DNA of 64,000 nucleotides from Luteimonas terrae (GCF_004358165.1 NZ_SMTG01000005.1:186001-250000), one strand, 5' to 3'; shown: positions 29,471-40,198, numbered from the stretch's first letter. Numbers and translations are program-made. Notes: generated by a model from the letters alone, not told the origin.

Positions 29471-32400
29471 ATGAAGATCAAACTGCTCGACGCCACCCTG
29501 ATCGGCATGCTCGCCGGCATGGCGTCGGCAGCCGCGACCGCGCAGGATGCGGTCGCCGTGGAGACCTCTGCCGGGGAGGCGCCGCAGGCCGCGCTCGACT
29601 GCGACAGCGATGGCTGCCGCAGCGGCGAGGAAACGCTGTTCCGTCTGCGCACGCGCAGCTACGACCAGCCGGTGACCACGGGCACCAGCGCACGTTCGTC
29701 GTCGGCCGCGCTGCAGCCCGACCGCCGCGTCAGCGTGGCGCTGGAACAGCCGGGCCGCGCGACCGCGCTGGGCCGCTTCTCGGTGCAGCTGCCGGGCGGC
29801 GGTGCGATCTGGGCGACCGAAGATCCCGATCTCGGCCAGCCCGAGCTGTCGGTGTCCGGTCCGTCGATGGTCCCCTTCGAAGCCGGTCGCATCACGCGCC
29901 CGGTGCGCTTCTATGCGCGCAGCAACTACGTCGACTTCATCGATCGCCTTGAGCTGACGCTGTATCGCGCAGGCGATGCCGACCTGATCGAGCCGATCGC
30001 GCAGTTCGACCTGCCGCGCGCCGGGTTCGCGGACGGCGAGTGGGACGGCACGTTGCCGGCCGGCCGCCAGTTCCGTCCCGGCGACGAACTCGTGTACGTA
30101 CTGCGTGCCTACGACGCCGACGGTCACTTCGACGAGACCTACACCCATCGCCTGCAACTGGTCACGCCGGCCGAAGCCGAACGTGGGGACCAGCTGCTGC
30201 GCAGTGGCGTGGAGAATGCGCTGGGCACCGCGCTGACCGCCGACCAGGCGGCCACGCAGTCGCTGATCGACACGGTGTTCTCGGGCAATGGCCTGCGCCA
30301 GCAGAACATCCAGGTCTACGGCTCGCGCGTGCGCATCCAGGGCCGCAACCTGGCCGAGGGCCAGACGCTGTTGATCAATGGCGACAGCTATCCGGTCGAT
30401 CTGGAGCGCAAGTTCGTCGCCGAGTACCTGATGCCGGTCGGCCAGCACCGCTTCGACATCGGTCTGAAGAACCGCGACGGTGCGACCGCGCACCACGCGC
30501 TGGATGTCGACGTCAGCGGCCGCTACTTCTTCGGCGTCGGCATCGCCGACGTCACCGTGTTCCAGAACAAGGCCAGCGGCCCCGGCCGCGAGATGGCACT
30601 GGCCGGCCGCGAGGACGACATCCTCAGCGACGGCCGCCTGGCGTTCTACGGCAAGGGCAAGATCGGCGGCAAGTACCTGATCACCGCGCAGGCGGACACG
30701 CAGAACCGGCCGCTGGGCGATCTGTTCGACGGCTTCACCGCCGCCGATCCGCAGGACATCTTCCGCCGCGTCGATCCGGACCTGTACTACCCGACCTACG
30801 GTGACGATTCGACGGTGCGCCGCGACGTCGACACCATGGGCCGGTTCTACGTCCGCGCCGACTGGGACAAGAACCAGGCGCTGTGGGGCAACTTCTCGAC
30901 CGGCTTCACCGGCACCGAGTACGGCCAGTACCAGCGTGCGCTCTACGGCGCGGCGCTGGCGTGGCGGTCGCGCGCCGCCAACGCTTGGGGCGACCCGGTC
31001 AGCGAGCTGCGCGCGTTCGGCTCCGAAGCGCAGACCGCGCCGGGCCACAGCGAGTTCGTCGGTACCGGCGGCAGCCTGTACTACCTGCGCCACACCGACG
31101 TGCTGCCGGGGTCGGAGCAGGTCGTCATCGAGACGCGCGATCCGACCACCGGCCGCGTCGAAGCGCGCACGGTGCTGCTGGCCGGCGCGGACTACGAGAT
31201 CGACGAACTGCAGGGCCGCATCATCCTGTCGCGTCCGCTGATGCCGGTCTCGCGTGACAACGTGCCCACGATCACCCGCGATGCACCGCGCGACGGCTTC
31301 GAGCAGCGCCTGATCGTCGATTACGAATGGGTCCCCGCGGGCTTCGATCCCGACGAGATCGCGGCCGGCGTGCGCGCCAAGCAGTGGTTCGGCGATCACG
31401 TCGGCCTCGGCGCGACCTGGGTCGACGAGAACCGCGCCGGCGAGGACTACACGCTGATGTCGGCCGACCTGACCCTGCAGGCCGGCAAGGGCACCTACCT
31501 CAAGCTCGAGCACAGCCGCACCGAATCCACCGGCGCGCCGGTGTTCTTCTCCGACAACGGCGGCTTCACCTTCACTCAGCTCAACCCGACCGGGCCGCGC
31601 GAAGGCGAGGCGAGCGCGGTGGAACTGCGCGCGAACTTCCGCGAGCTCGGCTGGACCGCGCAGGACTGGAGCACGGGCGCGTGGTGGCGCCGCGTCGACG
31701 CCGGCTTCTCGGTCGCACGCTTCGACACCGGTGCCGACATCGAGGAATGCGGCGCCGAGGTGCTGGGCGAGCTCACGTCCGAAATCGGCTTCTACGCGCG
31801 CTACAGCCGCGCCGAGCGCGGCGTGGAGGCGCTGACGCAGGCGCAGGTCACGACCGAATGGCGGTTCTCCGACATCGCCTCGCTGGCTGCGGAAATCCGC
31901 CGCGTGCAGGAAGAACGCGCGAGCTTCGCGGATGTCGCCGGCACGCTCGGCGCACTGCGCTACATGCATCGCTTCGGCACCGCGCTGGACGTCTACGGCG
32001 TCGCCCAGGTCACGCTCGACGACGATGACGGGCGCTACGTCGACAACGACGCCTTCACCCTCGGCAGCCGCTACAGCTTCGCCAACCTGTCGACGCTGGG
32101 CGGCGAGGTGACCACCGGCGACCGCGGCGATGCGGCGCAGGTCAACGGCGAGTACCGGCTCACGCCGCAGCACGCGCTGTACGGCGCGTACACCTACTCG
32201 ACCGATACCACCGAGTACGACCCGCTGTTCAACCAGACCCGCCAGAACGGCTGGACGCTCGGCCAGCGCTGGCGCCTGTCGAACCAGGTCAACCTGTTCA
32301 ACGAGAGCCAGTTCCTCAAGACCCGGCGCGAATCCGGTCTGGCGCACACCTACGGCATGGATTTCTATCCGGGCGTGGGCTGGAACCTGGGCTTCACGCT

Positions 32401-33160
32401 GTCCGATGGCGAGCTGACCAACCGCGACGGTGGCCGGATCGATCGCCGCGCGATCAGCGTCTCCGGTGGCCGCACCTCGAACGTCACCGACTGGCAGAGC
32501 AAGCTCGAGTGGCGCGAGGACACGGGCGCCGAACGTCGCACGCAGTGGATCACCACCAACCGCGTGCAGCATCGCCTCAACGAGAGCTGGCGCGTCGCCG
32601 CGCGCTTCAACTACGCCGATACGCAGGACGATCTGGATCCGCGTGCGAGCGCGAAGTTCATCGAAAGCAATCTCGGCTTCGCCTACCGCCCGTGGGACGG
32701 TTCGCGCTGGGGCCTGTTCGGCCGCTACACCTATCTCTACGACCTCGCGACACTGGGCCAGGTGGGCGGCGCGGACTACGACCAGAAGTCCCAGGTGCTG
32801 TCGCTCGAGGGCGTTTATCGCGTCGACGACCGTTGGGAAGTCGCCGGCAAACTCGCCCGCCGCGAAGGCGAAGCGCGCTACGGCCGCGGCACCGGCGCCT
32901 GGTTCGATTCGGCGACCACGTTCGCCGCCTCGCAGGTCCGCTATGAGCTGCTGCAGAAGTGGCACGCGATGGCCGAGTACCGCTGGCTCGACGTCGACAA
33001 CGGCGGCACGCGCCAAGGCTGGATGGCCGGCGTGGACCGCGACATCGGCCGCAACTTCCGCGTAGGCGTGGGCTACAACTTCACCGACTTCAGTGACGAC
33101 CTCACCGATCTCGACTACGACCACCGCGGGTTCTACATCAACTTCGTCGGCAGCTACTGA
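29471..33160 (+). CDS. Large predicted outer-membrane beta-barrel protein
   Basis: A 1229-residue protein with signal peptide (about 1-24, ATA then QDA), a periplasmic beta-domain region (about 60-340, with LPGGGAIWATEDPD, YGSRVRIQGRNLAEGQ and PVGQHRFDIGL), and a long C-terminal part of alternating amphipathic strands (from about 385). That part is rich in Tyr, Trp and Arg and ends in RGFYINFVGSY, an aromatic C terminus fitting a BAM signal. No TonB box or plug domain is evident, so it is not a standard TonB-dependent receptor. ATG 29471 has AAGGGG 6 bases upstream, overlapping the previous stop; GTG 29456 is an alternative. Probably made with the giant repeat protein. Function unknown. Confidence 0.82.
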   Translation: MKIKLLDATLIGMLAGMASAAATAQDAVAVETSAGEAPQAALDCDSDGCRSGEETLFRLRTRSYDQPVTTGTSARSSSAALQPDRRVSVALEQPGRATALGRFSVQLPGGGAIWATEDPDLGQPELSVSGPSMVPFEAGRITRPVRFYARSNYVDFIDRLELTLYRAGDADLIEPIAQFDLPRAGFADGEWDGTLPAGRQFRPGDELVYVLRAYDADGHFDETYTHRLQLVTPAEAERGDQLLRSGVENALGTALTADQAATQSLIDTVFSGNGLRQQNIQVYGSRVRIQGRNLAEGQTLLINGDSYPVDLERKFVAEYLMPVGQHRFDIGLKNRDGATAHHALDVDVSGRYFFGVGIADVTVFQNKASGPGREMALAGREDDILSDGRLAFYGKGKIGGKYLITAQADTQNRPLGDLFDGFTAADPQDIFRRVDPDLYYPTYGDDSTVRRDVDTMGRFYVRADWDKNQALWGNFSTGFTGTEYGQYQRALYGAALAWRSRAANAWGDPVSELRAFGSEAQTAPGHSEFVGTGGSLYYLRHTDVLPGSEQVVIETRDPTTGRVEARTVLLAGADYEIDELQGRIILSRPLMPVSRDNVPTITRDAPRDGFEQRLIVDYEWVPAGFDPDEIAAGVRAKQWFGDHVGLGATWVDENRAGEDYTLMSADLTLQAGKGTYLKLEHSRTESTGAPVFFSDNGGFTFTQLNPTGPREGEASAVELRANFRELGWTAQDWSTGAWWRRVDAGFSVARFDTGADIEECGAEVLGELTSEIGFYARYSRAERGVEALTQAQVTTEWRFSDIASLAAEIRRVQEERASFADVAGTLGALRYMHRFGTALDVYGVAQVTLDDDDGRYVDNDAFTLGSRYSFANLSTLGGEVTTGDRGDAAQVNGEYRLTPQHALYGAYTYSTDTTEYDPLFNQTRQNGWTLGQRWRLSNQVNLFNESQFLKTRRESGLAHTYGMDFYPGVGWNLGFTLSDGELTNRDGGRIDRRAISVSGGRTSNVTDWQSKLEWREDTGAERRTQWITTNRVQHRLNESWRVAARFNYADTQDDLDPRASAKFIESNLGFAYRPWDGSRWGLFGRYTYLYDLATLGQVGGADYDQKSQVLSLEGVYRVDDRWEVAGKLARREGEARYGRGTGAWFDSATTFAASQVRYELLQKWHAMAEYRWLDVDNGGTRQGWMAGVDRDIGRNFRVGVGYNFTDFSDDLTDLDYDHRGFYINFVGSY

Positions 33161-33162
33161 TC

Positions 33163-34599
33163 ATGCGTAATTTCTGTTCCGGTTCCCGCTCGTCCGGCCG
33201 TCTGGCCGCAGCTGTGATCGCGGCTGCCGTCGTCCTTTTGCCGGGCCTCGCGCAGGCGCAGCAGGCCACCGTCGTGCAACGCAGCTTCATCAATCTCAGC
33301 TTCGAGGAGCCAAACCTCCAGACTGCCGGTTGCCGTGTCTACATTGGCGAACAGTACGTGCCGGGGTGGACCACGACCCACAATCCCTTCGGTCAGCAGA
33401 ATGTCGGTGGCTGCGTCGCGCCTTCGGGATTCGTGCCGGGAGAACTGGCACGCATCATCGAACTCTGGCGTACGCCGCGTACCAACGCGGGCTTGACGGT
33501 GAACGCGCGCAGCGGTTCGCAGCTGGCGGAACTGAATGCCGAACAGCTGTCTCGCATCTCCCAGAATGTGTGTCTGGTGCAGGGCGATGAGATCCAGTGG
33601 CGCTTCAGCCATCGAGGACGTGCAAGCGCCACGACCCAAGACCGGATGCGTTTCCTGCTCGGCCCGTCACCCATCGTGGAGGTCGGCACGACAAACAGCG
33701 GCGCCGGCGGTGTCATCACGACCTTCCAGGGAAGTGCAACGTCCGCGGCTGGCCCTAACGGTTGGCGCGACTACCAAGGCACGTTCGCCTATGCAGGCAT
33801 TGGCGGTACTACCGACATCGGTTTCGAAGCGCTTTCCGGCACGGCGACGACGGGCAACTTCCTCGACGACATCCAGGTCGTGCTCAAGCCGTTCGTCGAG
33901 CTCGCGGGAGGCACCTACGAGACGACGGAAGGAGTCACGAGCGGTCTGCCTGCGCTGCGCGTCGCCGGGCAGCTGGACAGCGATCTTGTGGTGCAGATCA
34001 CCACCAGCAGTGGCGCCGGGAACCCCGTGCTGGGCGTGGATTACACCACTCCGACCGGGACGAGTACGTTCACGGTGCGGATTCCCGCACGCAGTGAGCC
34101 CTATCACGGTGAGCTGATTTCTCTCGGCCTCACGGCGCCCGCGAACACCGTCTTCGATGGCAGCCGCGTCGTCGGCCTGCAGCTGGTGCCCGATGACAGC
34201 AGGTACTTCACCCGCTCATCCACGCAGTGCGGCGCGGCCGGCGTCGCCACGTCGGCGTGGACCATCCTCGACGACGACGTCGACCTGTCGATCAGCAAGT
34301 CCGTCTCGCCTGCGAATGCGCGCTCGGGCGACAACGTGACCTACACGCTGACGACGACCAGCAACGCCAACGCCCGGATCAACGTGACCGGCGCGGTGAT
34401 CCGCGACCCGGCCGTCACCGGTCTGGACTGCAGCGCTGCGACACCGACGTGTACCGCCACGCGGCCGGCCCTGTGTGCGCCGGACCACTCGCTCGCGACG
34501 CTGCAGGGCAGTGGCATGGTGTTGCCGGAGTTCCTGCCCGGCGAGCAGGTCCAGCTCCGGCTCGCCTGTCGCGTCACCGCGAGCGGCGTCGCACCATAA
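33163..34599 (+). CDS. Secreted Calx-beta / DUF11 domain protein
   Basis: A 478-residue exported protein. Signal peptide 1-32 (AQA then QQA). An N-terminal lectin-like region starts INLSFEEPNL and VPGWTTTH, resembling the choice-of-anchor/DUF642-type folds of secreted proteins, and contains several Cys. Residues about 247-372 look like a Calx-beta domain ending SAWTILDDD. A DUF11-type domain (DLSISKSVSPANARSGDNVTYTL) runs from about 373 almost to the C terminus. It starts 2 bases after the barrel gene, so it belongs to the same unit. The C terminus lacks an obvious anchor or sorting signal. A hairpin and the convergent recQ follow. Confidence 0.78.
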   Translation: MRNFCSGSRSSGRLAAAVIAAAVVLLPGLAQAQQATVVQRSFINLSFEEPNLQTAGCRVYIGEQYVPGWTTTHNPFGQQNVGGCVAPSGFVPGELARIIELWRTPRTNAGLTVNARSGSQLAELNAEQLSRISQNVCLVQGDEIQWRFSHRGRASATTQDRMRFLLGPSPIVEVGTTNSGAGGVITTFQGSATSAAGPNGWRDYQGTFAYAGIGGTTDIGFEALSGTATTGNFLDDIQVVLKPFVELAGGTYETTEGVTSGLPALRVAGQLDSDLVVQITTSSGAGNPVLGVDYTTPTGTSTFTVRIPARSEPYHGELISLGLTAPANTVFDGSRVVGLQLVPDDSRYFTRSSTQCGAAGVATSAWTILDDDVDLSISKSVSPANARSGDNVTYTLTTTSNANARINVTGAVIRDPAVTGLDCSAATPTCTATRPALCAPDHSLATLQGSGMVLPEFLPGEQVQLRLACRVTASGVAP

Positions 34600-34609
34600 C
34601 GCGGCAGCT

Positions 34610-34637
34610 GCTGGACGCGGCTCAGTCCGCGTCCAGC
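34610..34637. terminator. Bidirectional hairpin overlapping the recQ stop codon
   Basis: A perfect 11-bp stem (34610-34620 with 34627-34637) closes the loop CTCAGT. It starts 11 bases after the stop of the secreted protein gene and spans the last codons and stop of recQ on the other strand. No T-run follows. Confidence 0.5.
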
Positions 34638-36454
34638 ACCGTTTCCAGCACGGCGTCGCCGTAGCGTTCCAGCTTGCCGACGCCGACGCCGCCGATGCCG
34701 CCGAGCTGGCCGTGGCTGATCGGGCGCAGGCGCGCGATCTCGCGCAGGGTCGCGTCGTGGAAGATCACGTAGGCGGGCACGTTCTGTTCGCGCGCGAGTC
34801 GACCGCGCAGGGCGCGCAGCGCTTCGAACAGCGGCCGGTCGGTCGGCGCAATGTCGATGTCGGCACCAGCCGCGGCGCGCGTCGTGCGCGCGCGTTCCTT
34901 CGTGTTCGTCGGCTTGCGCAGCATTACCTGCATGGTGCCCTTGAGCACGCCGCGGCTGGCTTCGGTCAGGCGCAGGCCACCATAGCCTTCGGCATCCACG
35001 TCCAGCAGCCCCTGCGCGACGAGCTGGCGCAGCACGCTCTTCCAAACGCGGGTGTCGATGTCGGTGCCCACGCCGTAGGTGCTGAGCTGGTCGTGGCCGA
35101 ACTGGCGGATGCGCTCGCTCTCGCTGCCGCGCAGGATGTCGATGATGTGCGCGGCGCCGAAGCGCTGGCCGCTGCGGTAGACGCAGCTCAGCGCCTTCTG
35201 CGCGGCGACGGTCGCATCCCAGGCGTCGGGCGGGTCGAGGCAGTTGTCGCAGTTGCCGCAGGGCTGGCCGGCGCCCTTGGCCGCGTAGTCCTCGCCGAAG
35301 TTCGCCAGCAGCACCTGACGGCGGCAACGCATGGTTTCGCAGTAGCCGACCAGCGCGTCGAGCTTGCGGTGTTCGAGCCGCTTGCGTTCCTCGCCCGACT
35401 CGCTCTGTTCGATCATCTGTCGCAGCAGCACCAGATCGCCGAGGCCGTAGCACATCCACGCATCGGCCGGCTCGCCGTCGCGGCCGGCGCGGCCGGTTTC
35501 CTGGTAATAGCCCTCGATGGATTTGGGCAGGTCGGTATGCGCGACGAAGCGCACGTCGGGCTTGTCGATCCCCATGCCGAAGGCGATCGTCGCGACGACC
35601 ACCACGCCGTCGTTGCGCAGGAACCGGCGCTGGTTGGCCGCGCGAAGTTCGGCATCCATGCCCGCGTGATACGGAATCGCGTCGATGCCCTGGCCGGCGA
35701 GATAGTCGGCGGTCTCCTCGACCTTGCGCCGCGACAGGCAGTAGACGATGCCGGCCTCGCCACGATGTCCCTGCACGAAATCGAGCAGCTGGCGCTTGGC
35801 GTTCTCCTTCTGCACCACGGTGTAGCGGATGTTGGGCCGGTCGAAGGAACTGACGAAGCGTCGCGCCTCGTCGAGCTGCAGGCGCTCGGCGATCTCGCGC
35901 TGGGTCGGCGGGTCGGCGGTCGCGGTCAGCGCGATGCGCGGCACGTGCGGCCAGCGCTCGTGCAGGATCGTCAGCTCGCGGTATTCGCGGCGGAAATCGT
36001 GGCCCCACTGCGACACGCAGTGCGCCTCGTCGATCGCGAACAGTGCCAGCGGCGCGCGGTCGAGCAGCGACAGGAAGCGCGGGGTGAGCAGGCGTTCGGG
36101 CGCGACGTAGAGCAGGTCGAGTTCGCCGGCCAGCAGTTCGCGCTCCACGCGCTGCGCAGTCTCGCCATCGAGCGTGGAGTTGAGGAACGCCGCGCGCACG
36201 CCCGACTGCAGCAGTGCGTCCACCTGGTCCTGCATCAGCGCGATCAGCGGCGAGACCACGATCGCCACGCCATCGCGCAGCAGCGCCGGCACCTGGTAGC
36301 ACATGGACTTGCCGCCACCGGTGGGCATCAGCACCAGCGCGTCATGGCCGGCGGCGACGTGTTCGACGATCGCGGCCTGTTCGCCGCGGAATGCGGCATG
36401 GCCGAACACGCGCTGCAGGACCTCGAGCGCGGCGGCATCGGGAGACGAAGACAT
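34622..36454 (-). CDS. recQ: ATP-dependent DNA helicase RecQ
   Basis: A 610-residue 3'-5' helicase of the RecF pathway. Motifs seen: the N-terminal [10 protein letters not shown], Walker [17 protein letters not shown], the DEAH box [41 protein letters not shown] and the arginine-finger region [14 protein letters not shown]. The zinc-binding Cys cluster (MRCRRQ and CGNCDNC), a winged-helix region, and a C-terminal HRDC domain ([31 protein letters not shown]) follow. Length equals E. coli RecQ (609). ATG 36454 is used; the longer open frame upstream lacks family sequence. Confidence 0.97.
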   Translation of the reverse strand: MSSSPDAAALEVLQRVFGHAAFRGEQAAIVEHVAAGHDALVLMPTGGGKSMCYQVPALLRDGVAIVVSPLIALMQDQVDALLQSGVRAAFLNSTLDGETAQRVERELLAGELDLLYVAPERLLTPRFLSLLDRAPLALFAIDEAHCVSQWGHDFRREYRELTILHERWPHVPRIALTATADPPTQREIAERLQLDEARRFVSSFDRPNIRYTVVQKENAKRQLLDFVQGHRGEAGIVYCLSRRKVEETADYLAGQGIDAIPYHAGMDAELRAANQRRFLRNDGVVVVATIAFGMGIDKPDVRFVAHTDLPKSIEGYYQETGRAGRDGEPADAWMCYGLGDLVLLRQMIEQSESGEERKRLEHRKLDALVGYCETMRCRRQVLLANFGEDYAAKGAGQPCGNCDNCLDPPDAWDATVAAQKALSCVYRSGQRFGAAHIIDILRGSESERIRQFGHDQLSTYGVGTDIDTRVWKSVLRQLVAQGLLDVDAEGYGGLRLTEASRGVLKGTMQVMLRKPTNTKERARTTRAAAGADIDIAPTDRPLFEALRALRGRLAREQNVPAYVIFHDATLREIARLRPISHGQLGGIGGVGVGKLERYGDAVLETVLDAD

Positions 36455-36563
36455 CCCACTAGGATACCGGCTGCACGCGGACGGCCGATCGCCGGCAAAC
36501 GGCGGCGGACCGGACACGCGGGCGCGTTTGTTAAGGTGTGCGGTCTTCCAGCTGGACGCCCGC

Positions 36564-37883
36564 ATGACCTCGACGCCCGGAACCGGCGATATGCCGTTGC
36601 ATACCAAGATGCTGATCGGCTTCGTGATCGGCACAGCGGCAGGCCTCGCGGCGAATTTTCTGGTAGCCGAGGCCGGCTGGCTCGACGCGCTGATCACCTA
36701 CGTCGCCGATCCGGTCGGCCAGATCTTCCTCCGTCTTCTGTTCATGCTGGTGATCCCGCTGGTGTTCTCGGCGCTGGTGCTCGGCGTGGTCGAGATCGGC
36801 GACCCGGCATCGCTGGGCCGCATCGGGGTCAAGACGCTGGTGTGGATCGTTGCCGTGACGACGATCGCGGTGACGATCGGCCTGCTCGCGGTGAATCTGT
36901 TCCAGCCGGGCCAGGGCATCGACCCGCAGATCGCGCAGACCCTGCTGGCGCAATCGTCCGACCGGGCCACCGAGATCGCCGGCGCGCGCGAGGGCGTCTC
37001 GGGCGTGCAGGTGCTGCTCAACATCGTGCCGCGCAATCCCGTCCAGGCAGCGGCACAAGGCGATCTGATCGCGGTGATGTTCTTCGCGCTGATGTTCGGC
37101 ATTGCCGCCACCGTGCTGCGCACGCCGGGCACGCGCAGTTTCGTGGGCGCGGTGCAGGGCATCTACGACATCTGCCTGAAGCTGATCGGCTGGGTGATCG
37201 CGCTGGCGCCGTATGCGGTGGCCGCGCTGCTGTTCTCGATCACCGCGCGCCTGGGCGTGGATGTGCTGGTGCAGCTGGCGCGCTTCGTGGGCACGGTGAT
37301 CGCGGCGCTGGGTGTGCACTTCTTCATCGTGATCCCGATCCTGCTGTGGATCTTCGGCCGCATGACGCCGCTGGCGTTCTTTCGCGGTGCGCAGCCGGCG
37401 TTGCTGACCGCGTTCTCGACGTCCTCGTCCAGCGCCACCCTGCCGACAACGCTGAAGGTGACCGAAGAGAATCTGGGCGTGCCGCGACGCGTCGCGCGCT
37501 TCGTCTGCACGCTGGGCGCGACCGCCAACATGAATGGCACGGCGCTGTTCGAAGGCATCACGGTGCTGTTTCTGGCGCAGTTTTTCGGCGTCGAACTGGG
37601 GATGGGTCAGCAGGCTTTGATCCTGCTGCTGTGCATCCTGGGCGGCATCGGCGCGGCCGGCGTGCCGGGCGGCTCGCTGCCGGTGATCGCGATGATTCTG
37701 GTCATGTTCGGCATTCCGCCTGAGGGCATCGGCCTGATCCTCGGCGTCGACCGCTTGCTCGACATGTGCCGCACCGTGGTCAACATCGGCGGCGACATGG
37801 CCGGTTCGGTGGTCATCGGCCGCAGCGAAGCCGGCCACGAGGCCACAACGGTGGACGCGGCGGTGCCCGCGCAGGCGGACTGA
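36564..37883 (+). CDS. Dicarboxylate/amino acid:cation symporter (DAACS family)
   Basis: A 439-residue inner-membrane transporter of the GltP/DctA/SLC1 family, driven by Na+ or H+. Family marks: [20 protein letters not shown] in TM3, the serine-rich re-entrant loop [37 protein letters not shown] (canonical NMDGT, here NMNGT) and [22 protein letters not shown]8 ends in [17 protein letters not shown]. That Asp/Arg/Asn pattern suggests acidic amino acids or C4-dicarboxylates, but the exact substrate is not clear. The N-terminal extension before MLIGFVIG is short and hydrophilic. Divergent from recQ, with about 110 bases between. Confidence 0.93.
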   Translation: MTSTPGTGDMPLHTKMLIGFVIGTAAGLAANFLVAEAGWLDALITYVADPVGQIFLRLLFMLVIPLVFSALVLGVVEIGDPASLGRIGVKTLVWIVAVTTIAVTIGLLAVNLFQPGQGIDPQIAQTLLAQSSDRATEIAGAREGVSGVQVLLNIVPRNPVQAAAQGDLIAVMFFALMFGIAATVLRTPGTRSFVGAVQGIYDICLKLIGWVIALAPYAVAALLFSITARLGVDVLVQLARFVGTVIAALGVHFFIVIPILLWIFGRMTPLAFFRGAQPALLTAFSTSSSSATLPTTLKVTEENLGVPRRVARFVCTLGATANMNGTALFEGITVLFLAQFFGVELGMGQQALILLLCILGGIGAAGVPGGSLPVIAMILVMFGIPPEGIGLILGVDRLLDMCRTVVNIGGDMAGSVVIGRSEAGHEATTVDAAVPAQAD

Positions 37884-37972
37884 GCGCCGCCCGCCGCTCC
37901 GCGCCCGGCAGCGGCGCGGCGCTCGTGGGACAATAGCGGGCTCCCGCCCGCCGCCGCCCGTCCCCGAGACCC

Positions 37973-39961
37973 ATGACCACGCCGACCCGTCGCGAACTCG
38001 CCAACGCCATCCGTTTCCTCGCCATCGACGCCGTCGATGCCGCCAAGTCCGGTCATCCCGGCATGCCGATGGGCATGGCCGACATCGCCGAGGTGCTGTG
38101 GAACGACCACTACAGCCACAGCCCGGCGAACCCGCAGTGGCTCAACCGCGACCGCTTCGTGCTGTCGAACGGCCACGGCTCGATGCTGCAGTACGCGCTG
38201 CTGCACCTGGCCGGCTACGACCTGCCGATCGAGGAACTGAAGAACTTCCGTCAGCTGCACAGCCGCACCGCCGGTCACCCGGAGCGCCACGAAACCCCGG
38301 GCGTCGAGACCACCACCGGCCCGCTCGGCCAGGGCCTGGCCAATGCGGTGGGCTTCGCGCTCGCCGAGAAGCTGCTGGCGCAGCGCTTCAACCGTGACGG
38401 CTTCGATGTCGTCGACCACCGCACCTGGGTGTTCCTCGGCGACGGCTGCCTGATGGAAGGCGTCTCGCACGAGGCCGCGTCGCTGGCCGGCACACTGGGC
38501 CTGGGCAAGCTGGTCGCGTTCTGGGACGACAACCGCATCTCGATCGACGGCAACACCGAAGGCTGGTTCACCGACGACACGCCGGCGCGCTTCGAGGCCT
38601 ACGGCTGGCGCGTGATCCGCGGCGTCGACGGCCATGACGCCGAGGCCATCGCTGCCGCCATCGCCGACGCCAAGGGTGATGCGAGCAAGCCGGTGCTGGT
38701 CTGCTGCCGCACCACGATCGGCTTCGGCTCGCCGAACCGTGCCGGCAAGGAGTCCTCGCACGGCGCGCCGCTGGGCAAGGACGAATCCGATGCCACGCGC
38801 GCCGCGCTCGGCTGGACGCACGCCGCGTTCGAAGTGCCGCAGCCGATCCGCGATGCCTGGCACGCCGTCGAGGCGGGCAAGCAGCGTGAGGCCGCGTGGG
38901 ACGCGCTTTTCGCCGGCTACCAGGCGCAGCACGCCGAGCTCGCCGCCGAATTCCTGCGTCGCTCGAACGGCGACCTGCCGGCGAACTTCGAAGCCGACGC
39001 CGATGCCTTCATCGCCAGGCTGCAGGCCGACGGCCCGACGATCGCGTCGCGCAAGGCATCGCAGATGTCGATCGAGACCTTCGCGCCGCTGCTGCCGGAA
39101 CTGATCGGCGGCTCGGCCGACCTCGCGCATTCCAACCTGACCACATGGAAGGGCAGCACCTCGGCCGCCGGCACCGATGCCAACGCGAACTACGTCTATT
39201 ACGGCGTGCGCGAGTTCGGCATGAGCGCGATCGCCAACGGTCTGGCGCTGCATGGCGGCTTCATTCCGTTCGACGCCACGTTTCTGGTCTTCAGCGATTA
39301 CGCGCGCAATGCCGTGCGCATGAGCGCGCTGATTCCGGCGCATGCGATCCACGTGTACACGCACGACTCGATCGGCCTCGGCGAAGACGGCCCGACCCAC
39401 CAGCCGGTCGAGCATCTGGCCTCCTTGCGCTACATCCCGAACAACGACGTGTGGCGCCCCTGCGACGCGGTCGAGTCGGCGGTGGCGTGGAAGTCGGCGA
39501 TCGTCCGCCAGGACGGCCCCAGCTGCCTGGTGTTCTCGCGCCAGAACCTGCCGCACCAGACGCGTGATGCGGTGCAGGTCGGCGACATCGCCCGCGGTGG
39601 CTACGTGCTGAAGGATTCGGCCGGCACGCCGGAGATCATCCTGATCGCCACCGGCTCGGAGGTGGGCCTGGCGATGGACGCCGCCGCGCAGCTCGGCGAC
39701 GCCGTGCGCGTGGTGTCGATGCCGTCGACCGACGTGTTCGACCGCCAGGACGCCGCCTATCGCGAATCGGTACTGCCGAAGGCCGTGCGCAAGCGCGTCG
39801 CGATCGAGGCCGGCGTCACCGGTTTCTGGCGCGCCTACGTGGGTCTGGACGGCGCGGTGATCGGCATCGACAGCTTCGGCGCCTCGGCGCCGGCCGACCA
39901 GCTGTTCAAGCACTTCGGCATCACCGTCGACAAGGTGGTCGAGGCGGCGAAGGCGCTCTGA
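37973..39961 (+). CDS. tkt: Transketolase
   Basis: A 662-residue thiamine diphosphate enzyme of the pentose phosphate pathway. It shows [22 protein letters not shown] at the N terminus, the ThDP motif [20 protein letters not shown] to [10 protein letters not shown], the pyrimidine-domain segment [40 protein letters not shown], and a C-terminal domain with [13 protein letters not shown]. Length matches bacterial Tkt. A GACAAT -10-like sequence at 37929-37934 lies upstream without a clear -35. A strong terminator follows. Confidence 0.97.
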   Translation: MTTPTRRELANAIRFLAIDAVDAAKSGHPGMPMGMADIAEVLWNDHYSHSPANPQWLNRDRFVLSNGHGSMLQYALLHLAGYDLPIEELKNFRQLHSRTAGHPERHETPGVETTTGPLGQGLANAVGFALAEKLLAQRFNRDGFDVVDHRTWVFLGDGCLMEGVSHEAASLAGTLGLGKLVAFWDDNRISIDGNTEGWFTDDTPARFEAYGWRVIRGVDGHDAEAIAAAIADAKGDASKPVLVCCRTTIGFGSPNRAGKESSHGAPLGKDESDATRAALGWTHAAFEVPQPIRDAWHAVEAGKQREAAWDALFAGYQAQHAELAAEFLRRSNGDLPANFEADADAFIARLQADGPTIASRKASQMSIETFAPLLPELIGGSADLAHSNLTTWKGSTSAAGTDANANYVYYGVREFGMSAIANGLALHGGFIPFDATFLVFSDYARNAVRMSALIPAHAIHVYTHDSIGLGEDGPTHQPVEHLASLRYIPNNDVWRPCDAVESAVAWKSAIVRQDGPSCLVFSRQNLPHQTRDAVQVGDIARGGYVLKDSAGTPEIILIATGSEVGLAMDAAAQLGDAVRVVSMPSTDVFDRQDAAYRESVLPKAVRKRVAIEAGVTGFWRAYVGLDGAVIGIDSFGASAPADQLFKHFGITVDKVVEAAKAL

Positions 39962-39987
39962 TCGCCGGCATCCCCCGATACGAAGAC

Positions 39988-40008
39988 GCCCGCGCAAGCG
40001 GGCTTTTT
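39988..40008 (+). terminator. Rho-independent terminator after tkt
   Basis: GCCCGC-GCAA-GCGGGC followed by TTTTT, 27 bases after the tkt stop: a tight tetraloop hairpin with a T-run. Confidence 0.9.
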
Positions 40009-40015
40009 CGTGTCT

Positions 40016-40198
40016 GTAGGATGGGTAGAGCGCAGCGAAACCCATCATTGCCATTTGCGCGCTCGCGGCGCCGACAAGCGGAATCTACTTGTCACGCGCT
40101 GATATGCCAGCGCCGTGGCTCGAATGCTGTCCTCGCCGGTTGTTCCGGCAAACGGATGTCCCGCAATGATGGGTTTCGCTTTGCTCTACCCATCCTAC
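40016..40198. repeat. Palindromic repeat element with 36-bp inverted ends
   Basis: The left arm (40016-40051) and the right arm (40163-40198) are inverted copies of 36 bp with two mismatches. They begin GTAGGATGGGTAGAGC and flank a 111-base interior without a gene. This motif family (GTAGGATGGG...GAAACCCATC) is, as I recall, a dispersed repeat in many proteobacterial genomes. Size and ends suit a non-autonomous MITE- or REP-like element. Open frames running through it (MGRAQRNPSLP type) are common annotation artefacts. Confidence 0.8.

Noticed and set aside
29357..33124. Open frame of about 1255 codons antisense to the barrel gene
   Set aside because: No domain or start signal; composition is that of a complementary-strand shadow.
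22168..34640. Integrated island bounded by tRNA-Lys direct repeats
   Set aside because: I looked for a second copy of the tRNA 3' end near 34.6 kb and found none; no integrase is present.
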